Positions 53,042 to 62,399 of a stretch of 64,000 bases of DNA are shown here, piece by piece. The notes beneath the pieces were generated by a model that did not search any database, had not been told where the DNA came from, and worked only from the letters and a program-made list of their open reading frames with translations. The stretch's first letter is position 1, and each line of letters begins with the position of its first letter. Location of the stretch: contig CALSOT010000002.1 of assembly GCA_943788045.1 (NCBI GenBank), forward strand, positions 676,310 to 740,309, in the 5' to 3' direction. This DNA comes from an uncultured Polaribacter sp. (lineage in GTDB: Bacteria > Bacteroidota > Bacteroidia > Flavobacteriales > Flavobacteriaceae). The translations under genes and the position numbers were made by a program.

Positions 53042-53941
53042 ATGTGGATGTACTTAGGACTTTTAGCTGCTTTATTTTTAGGATTACACAATTTATGTAA
53101 GAAACATGCTGTTCAAGGCAATGAAGTTTTTCCAGTTTTATTTGGAACAATTTCTGCTGGCTTCTTGCTTTTACTCCCCTTCTATTTGGGTTCTATTTGG
53201 TTTCCAGAGTACATGCAAAAAATAGGTTTTTATGTTACTAATATTTCATGGGGAACTCATGGTTTTATAATCGTAAAATCTATGATTATGGCATCCTCTT
53301 GGGTTTTGGCTTATCAAGCATTAAAACATTTACCCATAACAATTGTAACTCCAATTCGTTCTGCAGGACCTTTTTTTACATTTATAGGTGCTATTTTTAT
53401 CTATAATGAAAAGCCTAATTTTTATCAATGGGTTGGTTTTTTCCTAATCATTATATCAGTATTATTATATTCTAGAATTGGAAAAAAAGAGGGAATTATC
53501 TTCAAAAAAAATAAATGGATATTTGCAATTATTGGTGCTACAATCTTAGGAGCTTCGAGTGGTTTATATGATAAGTTTTTAATTCAAAGTTTAACTTTAA
53601 ATCCACAAACATTACAATTCTGGTTTTGTTTTTATACTGTTTTTATTTTATTATTAATTTTATCTATTACTTGGTTTCCTTTTTCTGTAAAAAGAAAAGC
53701 TTTTAAATGGAGGTGGTCTATACCAGCTGTAGGAATTTTACTACAAACAGCAGATTATTTTTACTTTAAAGCTTTACAAGACTCAGATGCCTTAATTATG
53801 TTATTATCTGCTATTAAAAGAAGTCAGATTTTAATAGCTGTTGTGATTGGTGGTCTTCTTTTTAAAGAGCAAAACAAGCGTAAAAAACTAGTTCCTCTTT
53901 TTGGTATTTTATTGGGTGTATTCTTAATTTTATATTCATAA
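53042..53941 (+). CDS. EamA/DMT-superfamily transporter
   Basis: A 299-residue inner-membrane transporter with ten hydrophobic helices in two EamA repeats (GLLAALFLGLHNLCKKHAVQ at the start; PITIVTPIRSAGPFFTFIGA ends the fourth helix of repeat 1; ILGASSGLYDKFLIQSLTL opens repeat 2). Substrates of this family are amino acids, nucleotide sugars or unknown small molecules. Nothing nearby indicates which. It reads toward fabG, with a terminator between. Confidence 0.88.
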   Translation: MWMYLGLLAALFLGLHNLCKKHAVQGNEVFPVLFGTISAGFLLLLPFYLGSIWFPEYMQKIGFYVTNISWGTHGFIIVKSMIMASSWVLAYQALKHLPITIVTPIRSAGPFFTFIGAIFIYNEKPNFYQWVGFFLIIISVLLYSRIGKKEGIIFKKNKWIFAIIGATILGASSGLYDKFLIQSLTLNPQTLQFWFCFYTVFILLLILSITWFPFSVKRKAFKWRWSIPAVGILLQTADYFYFKALQDSDALIMLLSAIKRSQILIAVVIGGLLFKEQNKRKKLVPLFGILLGVFLILYS

Positions 53942-54150
53942 ACCCCATCCTTTTTTGATTACATTTTAGAGTGTAGTGTTAAACATAGGAAGATAAAATA
54001 TCTTAATATGCAGAAAGAATTTCGAATGCAACTAAAAGTTATTTTACAATAATATGCTAGAGTTGGAATTGAAAAGAGACAATATAAATTAACGCTACAT
54101 ATAATGTTAACTCATGTAATAATAACTTACTAATCCTATAAAACAAAAAA

Positions 54151-54173
54151 GAACCTACTTATTGTAGGTCCTT
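54151..54173 (-). terminator. Terminator of fabG
   Basis: On the minus strand GGACCTAC and GTAGGTTC (one mismatch) pair around AATAA, followed by TTTTTTG and T-rich sequence. It may also stop the converging EamA transcript. Confidence 0.75.
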
Positions 54174-54197
54174 TTCCATTAAATAGATTTTATCTTA

Positions 54198-54944
54198 CTA
54201 TGTTAACATTCCTCCATCTACAGATAAGGTCTGTCCTGTAATGTAAGCACTCATGTCTGAAGCTAAAAATACACATGCATTTGCAATATCAATTGGTTGT
54301 CCTCCTCTTTTTAAAGGAATTCCATCTCTCCAACTTTGTACAGTTGCTTCATCTAATTTTGCAGTCATTTCAGTTTCTATAAAACCAGGAGCAACTACGT
54401 TACTTCTAATATTTCTAGAACCTAATTCTAAAGCTACAGATTTAGAAAAACCAATAATACCGGATTTAGAAGCAGCATAATTCGATTGACCTGCATTCCC
54501 TTTTAAACCCACTACAGAACTCATGTTAATAATAGAACCGTTTCTTTGTTTCATCATCGGACGAATAACTGCTTTGGTTAAATTAAATACTGATTTTAAG
54601 TTTACTTCTATTACTTTATCAAAATCGTCTTCAGAAATACGCATTAACAAATTATCTTTTGTGATGCCCGCATTATTTACCAAAATATCGATAGCACCAA
54701 ATTCTTTTAAAACTTCTTTAGCTAATTCTTGAGCAGCATCAAAATTAGCTGCATTAGATTGATATCCTTTTGCTGAAACTCCAAAGGTTTTTAATTCTTC
54801 TTCTAAAGCATTAGCAGCATCAACAGATGAACTATATGTAAAAGCCACATTTGCACCTTGCTTAGCAAATTCAATAGCAATTCCGCGACCTATACCTCTC
54901 GTTGCTCCTGTTATAATTGCTGATTTATTTTCTAATAATTTCAT
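54198..54944 (-). CDS. fabG: 3-oxoacyl-[acyl-carrier-protein] reductase FabG
   Basis: NADPH-dependent reductase of fatty-acid elongation, 248 residues, cytoplasmic, SDR family. It has TGATRGIGRGIAIEFA near residue 12 (cofactor site), NNAGITKDNLLMR near 88, the catalytic Ser in MSSVVGLKGNAGQ near 140, and Tyr-Lys in SNYAASKSGIIGFSK near 153. The C-terminal SAYITGQTLSVDGG is the standard family ending. It sits apart from other fab genes and is not clustered with them here. Confidence 0.95.
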   Translation of the reverse strand: MKLLENKSAIITGATRGIGRGIAIEFAKQGANVAFTYSSSVDAANALEEELKTFGVSAKGYQSNAANFDAAQELAKEVLKEFGAIDILVNNAGITKDNLLMRISEDDFDKVIEVNLKSVFNLTKAVIRPMMKQRNGSIINMSSVVGLKGNAGQSNYAASKSGIIGFSKSVALELGSRNIRSNVVAPGFIETEMTAKLDEATVQSWRDGIPLKRGGQPIDIANACVFLASDMSAYITGQTLSVDGGMLT

Positions 54945-54983
54945 GTTATTTAGTTATTTTACGACGGCAAATATACTAAAATT

Positions 54984-55019
54984 AAAAACTCGTAAAACAA
55001 ATTTATCTTACGAGTTTTT
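54984..55019 (-). terminator. Terminator ahead of fabG
   Basis: AAAAACTCGTAA and TTACGAGTTTTT form a 12-bp perfect stem. In minus-strand orientation the stem ends in TTTTT and an AT-rich tail. It sits right after a small broken lipoprotein gene and implies that a separate transcript ends here. Confidence 0.8.
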
Positions 55020-55038
55020 AATATTTAAGATCTTAAAC

Positions 55039-55169
55039 TTATAGTTTTACTTCCTTTTTATCCAAGTAATTAAATAAATAATCGATTTCTAACTCTTTTC
55101 TTTATTAGTTTTACAACTTATAGTTGCAACCAATAAAAAGCTGAAAAATATTAAATTATTTTTATTCAT
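55039..55169 (-). pseudogene. Frameshifted small lipoprotein gene
   Basis: From the ATG at 55169 the frame reads MNKNNLIFFSFLLVATISCK, a complete lipoprotein signal with lipobox TISC, then TNKEKS and a stop. With one more A in the AAAA run just before the stop, the frame continues as ELEIDYLFNYLDKKEVKL and ends in TAA at 55039-55041, giving a 43-residue protein. A terminator follows at once, so it was, or still is, its own transcript. The region of 330 bases between fabG and sucD holds nothing else but terminators. Confidence 0.55.
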
Positions 55170-55193
55170 AGTTTTTAATTTGTATTAAAATAG

Positions 55194-55228
55194 AAAATCC
55201 GTTGAATTTACGAATTCAACGGATTTTA
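55194..55228 (-). terminator. Terminator of the sucD operon
   Basis: AAAATCCGTTGAATT and AATTCAACGGATTTT form a 15-bp perfect stem with a four-base loop (TACG), the minus-strand arm ending in TTTT. It is about 50 bases past the sucD stop. Confidence 0.8.
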
Positions 55229-55274
55229 ATCTATCTTACTATTAAACTTTAACAGTTTTTTAGTTTAAGCAGTA

Positions 55275-56147
55275 TTACTTTAAGACTTTTGCTATCATTT
55301 CACCAATTTTGGCAGGAGAACTAACAACATGAATACCGTTTGCTGCTAAAATTTTCATTTTTGCTTGTGCAGTGTCATCAGCACCGCCAACAATTGCTCC
55401 TGCATGTCCCATGGTTCTTCCCGCTGGTGCCGTTTGACCAGCTATAAAACCAACAACTGGTTTTCTATTACCATCAGCCTTAATCCATTGTGCAGCCTCT
55501 GCTTCAAGGTTTCCACCAATTTCACCAATCATTACAATTGCTTCCGTTTCATCATCATTCATTAATAATTCTACAGCTTCTTTTGTTGTAGTCCCAATAA
55601 TTGGATCTCCACCAATACCAATTGCTGTTGTAATGCCATATCCTTGTTTTACAACCTGATCTGCAGCTTCATAGGTTAAAGTTCCCGATTTAGATACGAT
55701 TCCTACTTTACCTTTTTTAAAGATAAATCCTGGCATAATACCAACTTTGGCTTCGTCTGGAGTAATTACTCCAGGACAATTAGGTCCAACCAATCTGCAA
55801 TCTCTATTATCAATATATGCTTTCACTTTTACCATGTCTGCAGTTGGAATTCCCTCCGTAATACAAATAATTACTTTGATTCCTGCATCAGCAGATTCCA
55901 TAATTGCGTCAGCTGCGAATGCTGGTGGTACAAAAATGATAGAAGTATCAGCTCCAACTTTCTCTACAGATTCGAAAACTGTATTAAAAACGGGTTTTCC
56001 TAAATGTATTTGACCTCCTTTTCCTGGAGTTACACCTCCAACAACATTCGTTCCATAATCGATCATTTGACCTGCGTGAAAAGTACCTTCACTGCCTGTA
56101 AAACCTTGAACTATAATTTTTGATTCTTTATTTACTAAAACACTCAT
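55275..56147 (-). CDS. sucD: Succinyl-CoA synthetase alpha subunit
   Basis: Alpha subunit of succinate-CoA ligase in the citric acid cycle; with the beta subunit (sucC, not in the window) it makes ATP or GTP from succinyl-CoA. The CoA-binding domain begins [20 protein letters not shown]; the phospho-histidine lies in [10 protein letters not shown] near residue 255. The [20 protein letters not shown] and [10 protein letters not shown] segments are normal. Length 290 residues. I start at the ATG giving MSVLVNKE, since the longer version adds nine residues not seen in the family. It closes the minus-strand run with the lpx genes. Confidence 0.96.
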   Translation of the reverse strand: MSVLVNKESKIIVQGFTGSEGTFHAGQMIDYGTNVVGGVTPGKGGQIHLGKPVFNTVFESVEKVGADTSIIFVPPAFAADAIMESADAGIKVIICITEGIPTADMVKVKAYIDNRDCRLVGPNCPGVITPDEAKVGIMPGFIFKKGKVGIVSKSGTLTYEAADQVVKQGYGITTAIGIGGDPIIGTTTKEAVELLMNDDETEAIVMIGEIGGNLEAEAAQWIKADGNRKPVVGFIAGQTAPAGRTMGHAGAIVGGADDTAQAKMKILAANGIHVVSSPAKIGEMIAKVLK

Positions 56148-56207
56148 TGGTTTTTTATTTTTTTTGTTGGACAAAAATAGCTTATTGATTGTTTTTAAAA
56201 AAGTATT

Positions 56208-57134
56208 TTAAGAATTCTTTCTACTTTTTAAAAAACGTTTTATTTCTGCCATTTCTTTTAATTTTTCTCTAGATTCGGAAACTGGAGTCCCGAAATAACT
56301 TTTCCCTCCTAATACGGATTTTGTAACTCCGGTCTGACCAAGTATAACAGCCCCCTTACCTATTGTAATTCCACTATTTGTACCTACCTGCCCCCAAATG
56401 GTTACTTCATCTTCAATAATCACACAACCAGCGATTCCTGTTTGTGAGGCGATTAAACATTTTTTTCCAATTTTTGTATCATGACCAATATGTACTTGGT
56501 TGTCAATTTTTGTACCTTTTCCAATAGTAGTATCACCAGAAACACCTTTATCAATTGTACAAGATGCACCCAAATCTACATTATCTTCTAATACTACTCT
56601 TCCTCCTGAAATCAATTTATCAAAACCTTCTGATCTATTTTTGTAGTAAAATGCATCTGCTCCTAAAACGGTATTTGCATGAATAGTGACATTATTTCCA
56701 ATTACTGAATTGTCATAAATAGTTACATTAGGATGAATTACACAGTTTTGACCAATTGAAACATTGTTACCTATAAATACATTGGGTTGAATAATTGTAT
56801 TCTCTCCAATTCGTGCCGAATTAGAAATGCTAACTTTAGCCGCAATAAAAGGATTAAAATGATTTGTTATTTTATTGAAATCACGAAAAGGATCATCAGA
56901 AATCAACAAAGCCTTTCCCACTGGACAAGGTACTTTTTTGTTGATTAAAATTACAGTAGCAGCAGAATTTAATGCTTTATCATAATATTTGGGGTGATCA
57001 ACAAAAACAATATCTCCTTTTTCTACAACATGAATTTCATTAATCCCCAAAATTTCAAAGTTATCATCACCAATATATTCAGCATTAATTAATTGAGCAA
57101 TTTGTTTTAGGGTTTGATAATTATTAAATTTCAT
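56208..57134 (-). CDS. LpxD-like UDP-3-O-acyl-glucosamine N-acyltransferase (second copy)
   Basis: A 308-residue left-handed beta-helix acyltransferase, paralogous to the lpxD gene 3 kb upstream. N-terminal uridine-binding domain about 1-95 (LKQIAQLINAEYIGDDNFEI, KGDIVFVDHPKYYDKAL), then hexapeptide repeats from about 105 with the catalytic His region VHIGHDTKIGKKCLIAS, ending TPVSESREKLKEMAEIKRFL. Unlike true LpxD it is shorter by about 40 residues. Two such genes in one cluster are common in Bacteroidetes; the substrate of this one is not established. Sits between efp and sucD. Confidence 0.9.
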   Translation of the reverse strand: MKFNNYQTLKQIAQLINAEYIGDDNFEILGINEIHVVEKGDIVFVDHPKYYDKALNSAATVILINKKVPCPVGKALLISDDPFRDFNKITNHFNPFIAAKVSISNSARIGENTIIQPNVFIGNNVSIGQNCVIHPNVTIYDNSVIGNNVTIHANTVLGADAFYYKNRSEGFDKLISGGRVVLEDNVDLGASCTIDKGVSGDTTIGKGTKIDNQVHIGHDTKIGKKCLIASQTGIAGCVIIEDEVTIWGQVGTNSGITIGKGAVILGQTGVTKSVLGGKSYFGTPVSESREKLKEMAEIKRFLKSRKNS

Positions 57135-57205
57135 ATTTCGATAAGTGTTCTTTAAAAAAGAATATTAAGAGTTTTTGTTAATTGAAATCCTATTATAGAT
57201 AGTTT

Positions 57206-57772
57206 TTACTCTTTAATTCTTTCTTGATAAGTTCCCTTAGTAGTTTCCACTTTAATTTTATCTCCTTCATTAATAAATAAAGGAACATTAATAACAGCAC
57301 CACTTTCTACAGTAGCAGGTTTTGTTGCGTTCGTAGCCGTATTTCCTTTAACACCCGGTTCTGTATGAGTAACTTCTAAAATAACACTTGCTGGCATTTC
57401 CACAGATAAAGGCATTTCATCTTCAGAATTGATTATAATAGTTACAGTTTCTCCTTCTTTCATTAAATCTGGGGAATCTAAAACATTTTTCTCTAATTGA
57501 ATTTGAGAATAATCTTTTTGATTCATAAAATGATATGTTTCTCCCTCGTTATATAAGTACTGAAACTTGTGCGTTTCAACACGAATATCCTCTATTTTTC
57601 TACCTGCCGGAAATGTATTATCTACAACTTTTCCATTTGTAACACTTTTTAATTTTGTTCTTACGAAAGCTGGTCCTTTTCCTGGTTTCACGTGTAAAAA
57701 CTCAACTATTTTGTAGATGTCATTATTATATTTAATACACAATCCATTTCTAATATCTGATGTTGTTGCCAT
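57206..57772 (-). CDS. efp: Elongation factor P
   Basis: Translation factor that relieves ribosome stalling at polyproline stretches. Three-domain EF-P: N-terminal KOW-like domain with the tRNA-mimic loop HVKPGKGPAFVRTKLK near residues 28-43 including the modifiable Lys; middle OB domain; C-terminal OB domain ending VPLFINEGDKIKVETTKG. 188 residues, normal. It lies nine bases after lpxA in the same operon. Modification enzyme is not nearby. Confidence 0.97.
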   Translation of the reverse strand: MATTSDIRNGLCIKYNNDIYKIVEFLHVKPGKGPAFVRTKLKSVTNGKVVDNTFPAGRKIEDIRVETHKFQYLYNEGETYHFMNQKDYSQIQLEKNVLDSPDLMKEGETVTIIINSEDEMPLSVEMPASVILEVTHTEPGVKGNTATNATKPATVESGAVINVPLFINEGDKIKVETTKGTYQERIKE

Positions 57773-57781
57773 TTTTATATT

Positions 57782-58567
57782 TTAATTAGCTTTATAATAT
57801 CCTTTCATAATTCCCCTATGTGAATCTTTAATGAATTGTACTATTTCATCACGCTCTGGGGTTGCTTCCATTTCTGCTTCAATAATATCAATTGCCTGGG
57901 AATTGTTATAATTTTTTTGAAATAGAATTCTATATATATTCTGAACTTCTCTAATTTTTTCTGTAGAAAAACCTCTCCTACGCAAACCTACTGAATTAAT
58001 ACCGACATAAGATAAAGGTTCTCTTGCAGCTTTTACAAATGGTGGAACATCTTTTCTAACTAAAGATCCTCCCGTTACAAATGCATGATTACCTACAGAT
58101 GCAAATTGATGTATAGCAACCATTCCAGCTAAAACAACATTGTTTCCAATGGTTACATGACCAGCTAAAGTTGTATTGTTCGAAAAAATACAATTATCTC
58201 CAACAAAAGTATCATGTGCAACATGGCAATAAGCCATAATTAAACAATTATCACCTATTTTGGTTTTCATTCTATCAGAAGTACCTCTGTTAATAGTAAC
58301 GCATTCTCTAATAGTAACATTATCACCTATTTCAACAGTTGTTTCTTCATCGTTAAATTTTAAATCTTGAGGAATTGCAGAGATAACTGCTCCAGGGAAG
58401 ATTCTACAATTTTTACCAATGATTGCACCTTCCATTATGGTGACATTAGAACCAATCCATGTTCCTGAGCCAATTTTTACATTGTTATGAATTGTAGTAA
58501 AAGGTTCAATTACTACATTTCTAGCAATTTTAGCTTGCGGATGAACATATGCTAATGGTTGATTCAT
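57782..58567 (-). CDS. lpxA: UDP-N-acetylglucosamine acyltransferase LpxA
   Basis: Adds the 3-hydroxyacyl chain to the 3-OH of UDP-GlcNAc, the first step of lipid A synthesis. Left-handed beta-helix of hexapeptide repeats (VIEPFTTIHNNVKIGSGTWI onward); the catalytic His is in AYCHVAHDTFVGDNC near residues 118-132; C-terminal helical domain LRRRGFSTEKIREVQNIYRI. Length 261. It follows the lpxC-fabZ gene by two bases and precedes efp by nine. Confidence 0.96.
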   Translation of the reverse strand: MNQPLAYVHPQAKIARNVVIEPFTTIHNNVKIGSGTWIGSNVTIMEGAIIGKNCRIFPGAVISAIPQDLKFNDEETTVEIGDNVTIRECVTINRGTSDRMKTKIGDNCLIMAYCHVAHDTFVGDNCIFSNNTTLAGHVTIGNNVVLAGMVAIHQFASVGNHAFVTGGSLVRKDVPPFVKAAREPLSYVGINSVGLRRRGFSTEKIREVQNIYRILFQKNYNNSQAIDIIEAEMEATPERDEIVQFIKDSHRGIMKGYYKAN

Positions 58568-58569
58568 AA

Positions 58570-59961
58570 TTATTTAATTTTTGAAATTTGTGCCATTAAT
58601 TCAGCTTCCGCAACGATTCTTCCGTTTGCATATGCATACGCCTGCATATGGCAAATACCTCTTCTAATTGGTGTAATTAATTCACATTTAAATATAATAG
58701 TATCTCCAGGTAAAACTTTTTGTTTAAATTTTACTTTATCCATCTTCATAAAATATGTAAGATAGTTTTCTGGGTCTGGCACAGTATTTAATACTAGAAC
58801 TCCACCACATTGCGCCATAGCTTCAACTTGTAAAACTCCGGGCATTACTGGGGATCCAGGGAAATGACCAACGAAAAAATTCTCATTCATAGTTACATTC
58901 TTCATTCCTACAACATGTGTATCAGAAAGCTCTAAAATTCTATCTATCAATAAAAATGGTGGTCGGTGAGGAAGAATATCCATAATTTGATGAATATCCA
59001 ACAAAGGAGGTAAATTCAAATCATATGAAGGTACTTTATTCCTTTTTTCTAATTTGATTATTTTTGCTAGTTTTTTTGCAAACTGAGTATTAATTAAGTG
59101 ACCTGGTTTGTTTGCAATTATTTTTCCTTTAATTCTAACTCCAACTAAAGCTAAATCACCAATTACATCCAATAATTTATGTCTCGCCGCCTCGTTTGCC
59201 CAGTGTAAAGTCAAATTATCTAAAATACCGTTAGGCTTAACACTAATGTTTTCTTTTTTAAACGCTTTCTTTAGTTTTTCCATTGTTCCAGAGGACAACT
59301 CTTTATCAACATAAACAATAGCGTTATTTAAATCACCTCCTTTAATTAAATCATTTTCTAAAAGCATTTCAATTTCATGTAAAAAACTGAAAGTTCTAGC
59401 ATCAGCAATTTCCTCTTTAAAATCTGATATTTTATCTAAAGTAGCATTCTGGGTTCCGAGAATTTTAGTTCCGAAATCTACCATTGTTGTTACTTCGTAT
59501 TTATCTGAAGGCATTAAAATTATTTCGCTTCCAGTAATTTCATCTTTATACGATATGATTTCTTTTACAACATACTCTTCAATTTCTGCGTCTTGATCTT
59601 CAATACCTGCTTTTTCTAGAGCTTCTACAAAGTATTTAGAAGAACCATCCATGATGGGCGGCTCTGGAGAATCTAGTTCTATTAAAAGATTGTCTATATT
59701 TAAACCAACAGCTGCAGCCAAAACGTGCTCTGAAGTTTGAATTTGTACCCCATTTTTCTCTAAATTTGTACCTCTTTGTGTATTTACAACATATTCTACT
59801 TTTGCTTCTATAATTGGTGATCCTTCTAAATCTATTCTGCTAAAAGCAAAACCATGATTTACAGGTGCCGGTTTTATGGTCATATTTACGGTTTTACCTG
59901 TATGAATACCAACACCAGATAAACTTACTTTTTCTTTTATTGTCTTTTGCTTCTTACTCAT
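58570..59961 (-). CDS. lpxC-fabZ: Bifunctional UDP-3-O-acyl-GlcNAc deacetylase / 3-hydroxyacyl-ACP dehydratase
   Basis: Two enzymes in one 463-residue chain, usual in Bacteroidetes. LpxC part, about 1-300: SGVGIHTGKTVNM, TSEHVLAAAVGLNIDN with a zinc His near residue 78, and LHWANEAARHKLLDVIGDLA near 248 with the HKxxD zinc ligands. FabZ part, about 315-463: IMDILPHRPPFLLIDRIL (active His) and VGHFPGSPVMPGVLQVEAMA (active Glu). It deacetylates the lipid A precursor and dehydrates hydroxyacyl-ACP. It overlaps lpxD by eight bases and is two bases from lpxA. Confidence 0.97.
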   Translation of the reverse strand: MSKKQKTIKEKVSLSGVGIHTGKTVNMTIKPAPVNHGFAFSRIDLEGSPIIEAKVEYVVNTQRGTNLEKNGVQIQTSEHVLAAAVGLNIDNLLIELDSPEPPIMDGSSKYFVEALEKAGIEDQDAEIEEYVVKEIISYKDEITGSEIILMPSDKYEVTTMVDFGTKILGTQNATLDKISDFKEEIADARTFSFLHEIEMLLENDLIKGGDLNNAIVYVDKELSSGTMEKLKKAFKKENISVKPNGILDNLTLHWANEAARHKLLDVIGDLALVGVRIKGKIIANKPGHLINTQFAKKLAKIIKLEKRNKVPSYDLNLPPLLDIHQIMDILPHRPPFLLIDRILELSDTHVVGMKNVTMNENFFVGHFPGSPVMPGVLQVEAMAQCGGVLVLNTVPDPENYLTYFMKMDKVKFKQKVLPGDTIIFKCELITPIRRGICHMQAYAYANGRIVAEAELMAQISKIK

Positions 59962-60997
59962 TTATTCTTTGATTTTGAGTCTTCAACTCTTTTTCTATCT
60001 TATTAATTTTTGATGCCATTTTAGGTAAATTTCTAAAATAAACAGCACTTTTATTAAAATCCTGTATTTTAAAAGCAGGCGATCCATTAACAATCTCATC
60101 ATCTTTTAAATTTTTTGAAATACCCGCTTGAGCTAATATTTTTACATTATTCCCTATTTTTAAATGACCAGAAATACCTACTTGCCCACCAATCATACAA
60201 TTGCTGCCAATTTTTGTGGAACCTGCAATACCAGTTTGAGAGGCAATTACTGTATTTCTTCCGATTTCTACATTATGGGCCACTTGTATTTGGTTGTCTA
60301 ATTTCACACCCTTTCTTATGGTTGTAGATCCCATTGTAGCTCTATCTATTGTACATGCAGAACCAATATCAACATTGTCTTCAATAATTACATTTCCAAT
60401 TTGCGGTATTGCTGAATATTCTCCATTTTCGTCAGGAGAAAATCCAAAACCGTCAGAACCAATTATAGTACCAGCATGAATTTTACAATTATCACCAATA
60501 ATAGTTTCTGAATAAATTTTAACCCCTGAAAAAACAATACTATTATTACCAATAATTGAATTGTCTCCAATATACGAACTAGGGTAAATTTTTACATTAT
60601 CTCCAAGCGTAACATTTTCACCTATATATGAAAATGCTCCAATATATTCATTCTGTCCAATTTTTGCAGAATTTGATATAAAATTTGGATTTTCTCTACC
60701 TGTCTTATTATTTTTAACCTCGTTATAAAGTGATAATATTTTAGAAAAAGCTTCATAAGCATTTTCTACCTTTATTAAAGTGGTATTTGTTGATTTTTCT
60801 AACTTAAAATTATTGTTGACTATAGCAACTGAGGCTCTTGTAGTGTATAAAAAAGAATTATATTTTGGATTTGAGAGAAAGGTTAAAGATCCTTTTTCTC
60901 CTTCCTCTATTTTAGATAATTTAGAAACTTCTTCATTGGGATTACCCAAAATTTCGCCTTCCAAAATATCTGCTATTTGTTTTGCTGTAAATTTCAT
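59954..60997 (-). CDS. lpxD: UDP-3-O-(3-hydroxyacyl)glucosamine N-acyltransferase LpxD
   Basis: Adds the second hydroxyacyl chain to the glucosamine of the lipid A precursor. 347 residues: N-terminal uridine-binding domain (AKQIADILEGEILGNPNEEV), beta-helix of hexapeptide repeats from about 110 with IHAGTIIGSDGFGFSPDENG near 175 and VAHNVEIGRNTVIASQTGIA holding the catalytic His near 243, C-terminal helix RNLPKMASKINKIEKELKTQ. This is full-length, in contrast to the shorter copy downstream. Starts at the ATG giving MKFTAKQ. It overlaps lpxC-fabZ and lies 46 bases after the HD gene. Confidence 0.95.
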   Translation of the reverse strand: MKFTAKQIADILEGEILGNPNEEVSKLSKIEEGEKGSLTFLSNPKYNSFLYTTRASVAIVNNNFKLEKSTNTTLIKVENAYEAFSKILSLYNEVKNNKTGRENPNFISNSAKIGQNEYIGAFSYIGENVTLGDNVKIYPSSYIGDNSIIGNNSIVFSGVKIYSETIIGDNCKIHAGTIIGSDGFGFSPDENGEYSAIPQIGNVIIEDNVDIGSACTIDRATMGSTTIRKGVKLDNQIQVAHNVEIGRNTVIASQTGIAGSTKIGSNCMIGGQVGISGHLKIGNNVKILAQAGISKNLKDDEIVNGSPAFKIQDFNKSAVYFRNLPKMASKINKIEKELKTQNQRINE

Positions 60998-61043
60998 CAA
61001 ACGCAAAAATATAAAATTTAAAGTAATTTGGCTAATCTCATCG

Positions 61044-62267
61044 TTACTTTGGATAACAAATAAAATGTTTGATTACTGGGGTTGTTAGTGCTTGTAAATT
61101 TAATTGGTCAGATGCTTGTGCAATATCCTTGATATTGCCTTTTTTATTGAGAATAAAAATAGGTTTTTCTTGCTGATATGCTTGGTTTGCAATCTTTTTT
61201 GAAAACACGAAAAATTTTGCATCATTAATTGAAAGCTTTAGTTTCTTCGCAACTTGTTTTATTTTTTTATCTAAATCTGATTTTTCAAATTCTTTTTGTT
61301 GAATTTCAATTTTTAATAATTTTCTATTAATAATCATTTTTGACAATAACGAAAGTACCTTGTCTTCATGATTTGACCACTCTTTGATTGCAGAAAGTAC
61401 ATCATAATCATCTAACTTAGCAAACATATTTAAGGTTTCATCATTAAAATTATCTTCAGATATTTGATTATACAAGAAATATTTTAAACTAGTACTTGAA
61501 AATAATTCAACCCCTTCTTCAGCTAATTCTTTAGCTCTTTTTAAGACATTGACCAACATATTTTCAGCAACTAAACCTGTTTTATGCAGATATACCTGCC
61601 AATACATTAAACGTCGTGCAATTAAGAACTTTTCTACCGAGTAAATTCCTTTCTCTTCAATAACCAATTCATCATTTTTCACATTCATCATTGCAATTAA
61701 TCTATCTGATGAAATGTTTCCTTCTGTTACGCCTGTATAAAAACTATCTCTTTTTAAATAATCTAAACGATCAATATCTAACTGACTAGAAATTAGTTGG
61801 AATAAAAATTTACGCGGATTCTTCCCCTCAAAAACTTCAATAGCTAAATTAAGCTTCCCGTCAAATTCTTTATTTAATTTTTTCATAAAATTTAGAGAAA
61901 TTTCTTCATGAGAAATTCCACTAACAATACTATGCTCTAAGGCATGAGAGAATGCTCCATGGCCAATATCATGCAATAAAATTGCGACATACAAGGCATT
62001 TTCTTCTTCACTAGAAATCAAAACCTCCTTAAACCTCAGAACACCAACTGCTTTTTGCATTAAATGCATGCAACCAATAGCATGATGAAAACGAGTATGA
62101 TTTGCACCTGGATAAACCAAATTAGAAAAACCCATTTGAGTAATTCTTCTTAGTCTCTGAAAATAAGGGTGTTCTATAATATCAAAAATTAAGGTATTTG
62201 GTATTTGTATGAAACCATAAATGGGATCATTTAGAATTTTTAATTTATTTGGCTTTTTAGTATTCAA
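61044..62267 (-). CDS. HD-domain phosphohydrolase (dNTPase-like)
   Basis: A 407-residue metal-dependent phosphohydrolase of the SamHD1/dGTPase-like type. The HD metal site is built from TRFHHAIGCMHLMQKAV near residue 57 (first His), ILLHDIGHGAFSHALEH near 93 (HD pair), and LDIDRLDYLKRD near 162 (last Asp). It may hydrolyse nucleotides or dNTPs. The start appears to be a TTG; no in-frame ATG exists nearby and family members start at the same place. It opens the run toward lpxD and is divergent from porX. Confidence 0.92.
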   Translation of the reverse strand: MNTKKPNKLKILNDPIYGFIQIPNTLIFDIIEHPYFQRLRRITQMGFSNLVYPGANHTRFHHAIGCMHLMQKAVGVLRFKEVLISSEEENALYVAILLHDIGHGAFSHALEHSIVSGISHEEISLNFMKKLNKEFDGKLNLAIEVFEGKNPRKFLFQLISSQLDIDRLDYLKRDSFYTGVTEGNISSDRLIAMMNVKNDELVIEEKGIYSVEKFLIARRLMYWQVYLHKTGLVAENMLVNVLKRAKELAEEGVELFSSTSLKYFLYNQISEDNFNDETLNMFAKLDDYDVLSAIKEWSNHEDKVLSLLSKMIINRKLLKIEIQQKEFEKSDLDKKIKQVAKKLKLSINDAKFFVFSKKIANQAYQQEKPIFILNKKGNIKDIAQASDQLNLQALTTPVIKHFICYPK

Positions 62268-62399
62268 AGAAAAAAAATTTACAATCTACGGCAAAGTACA
62301 ACCATTATTTTTTTTGGCAATATTTTATCATTTTTAAAGCAAAAAAAATATAACAAATACCTATTTTTATGGTTAAATGTTAAAAGCCAAAACAAAAAT

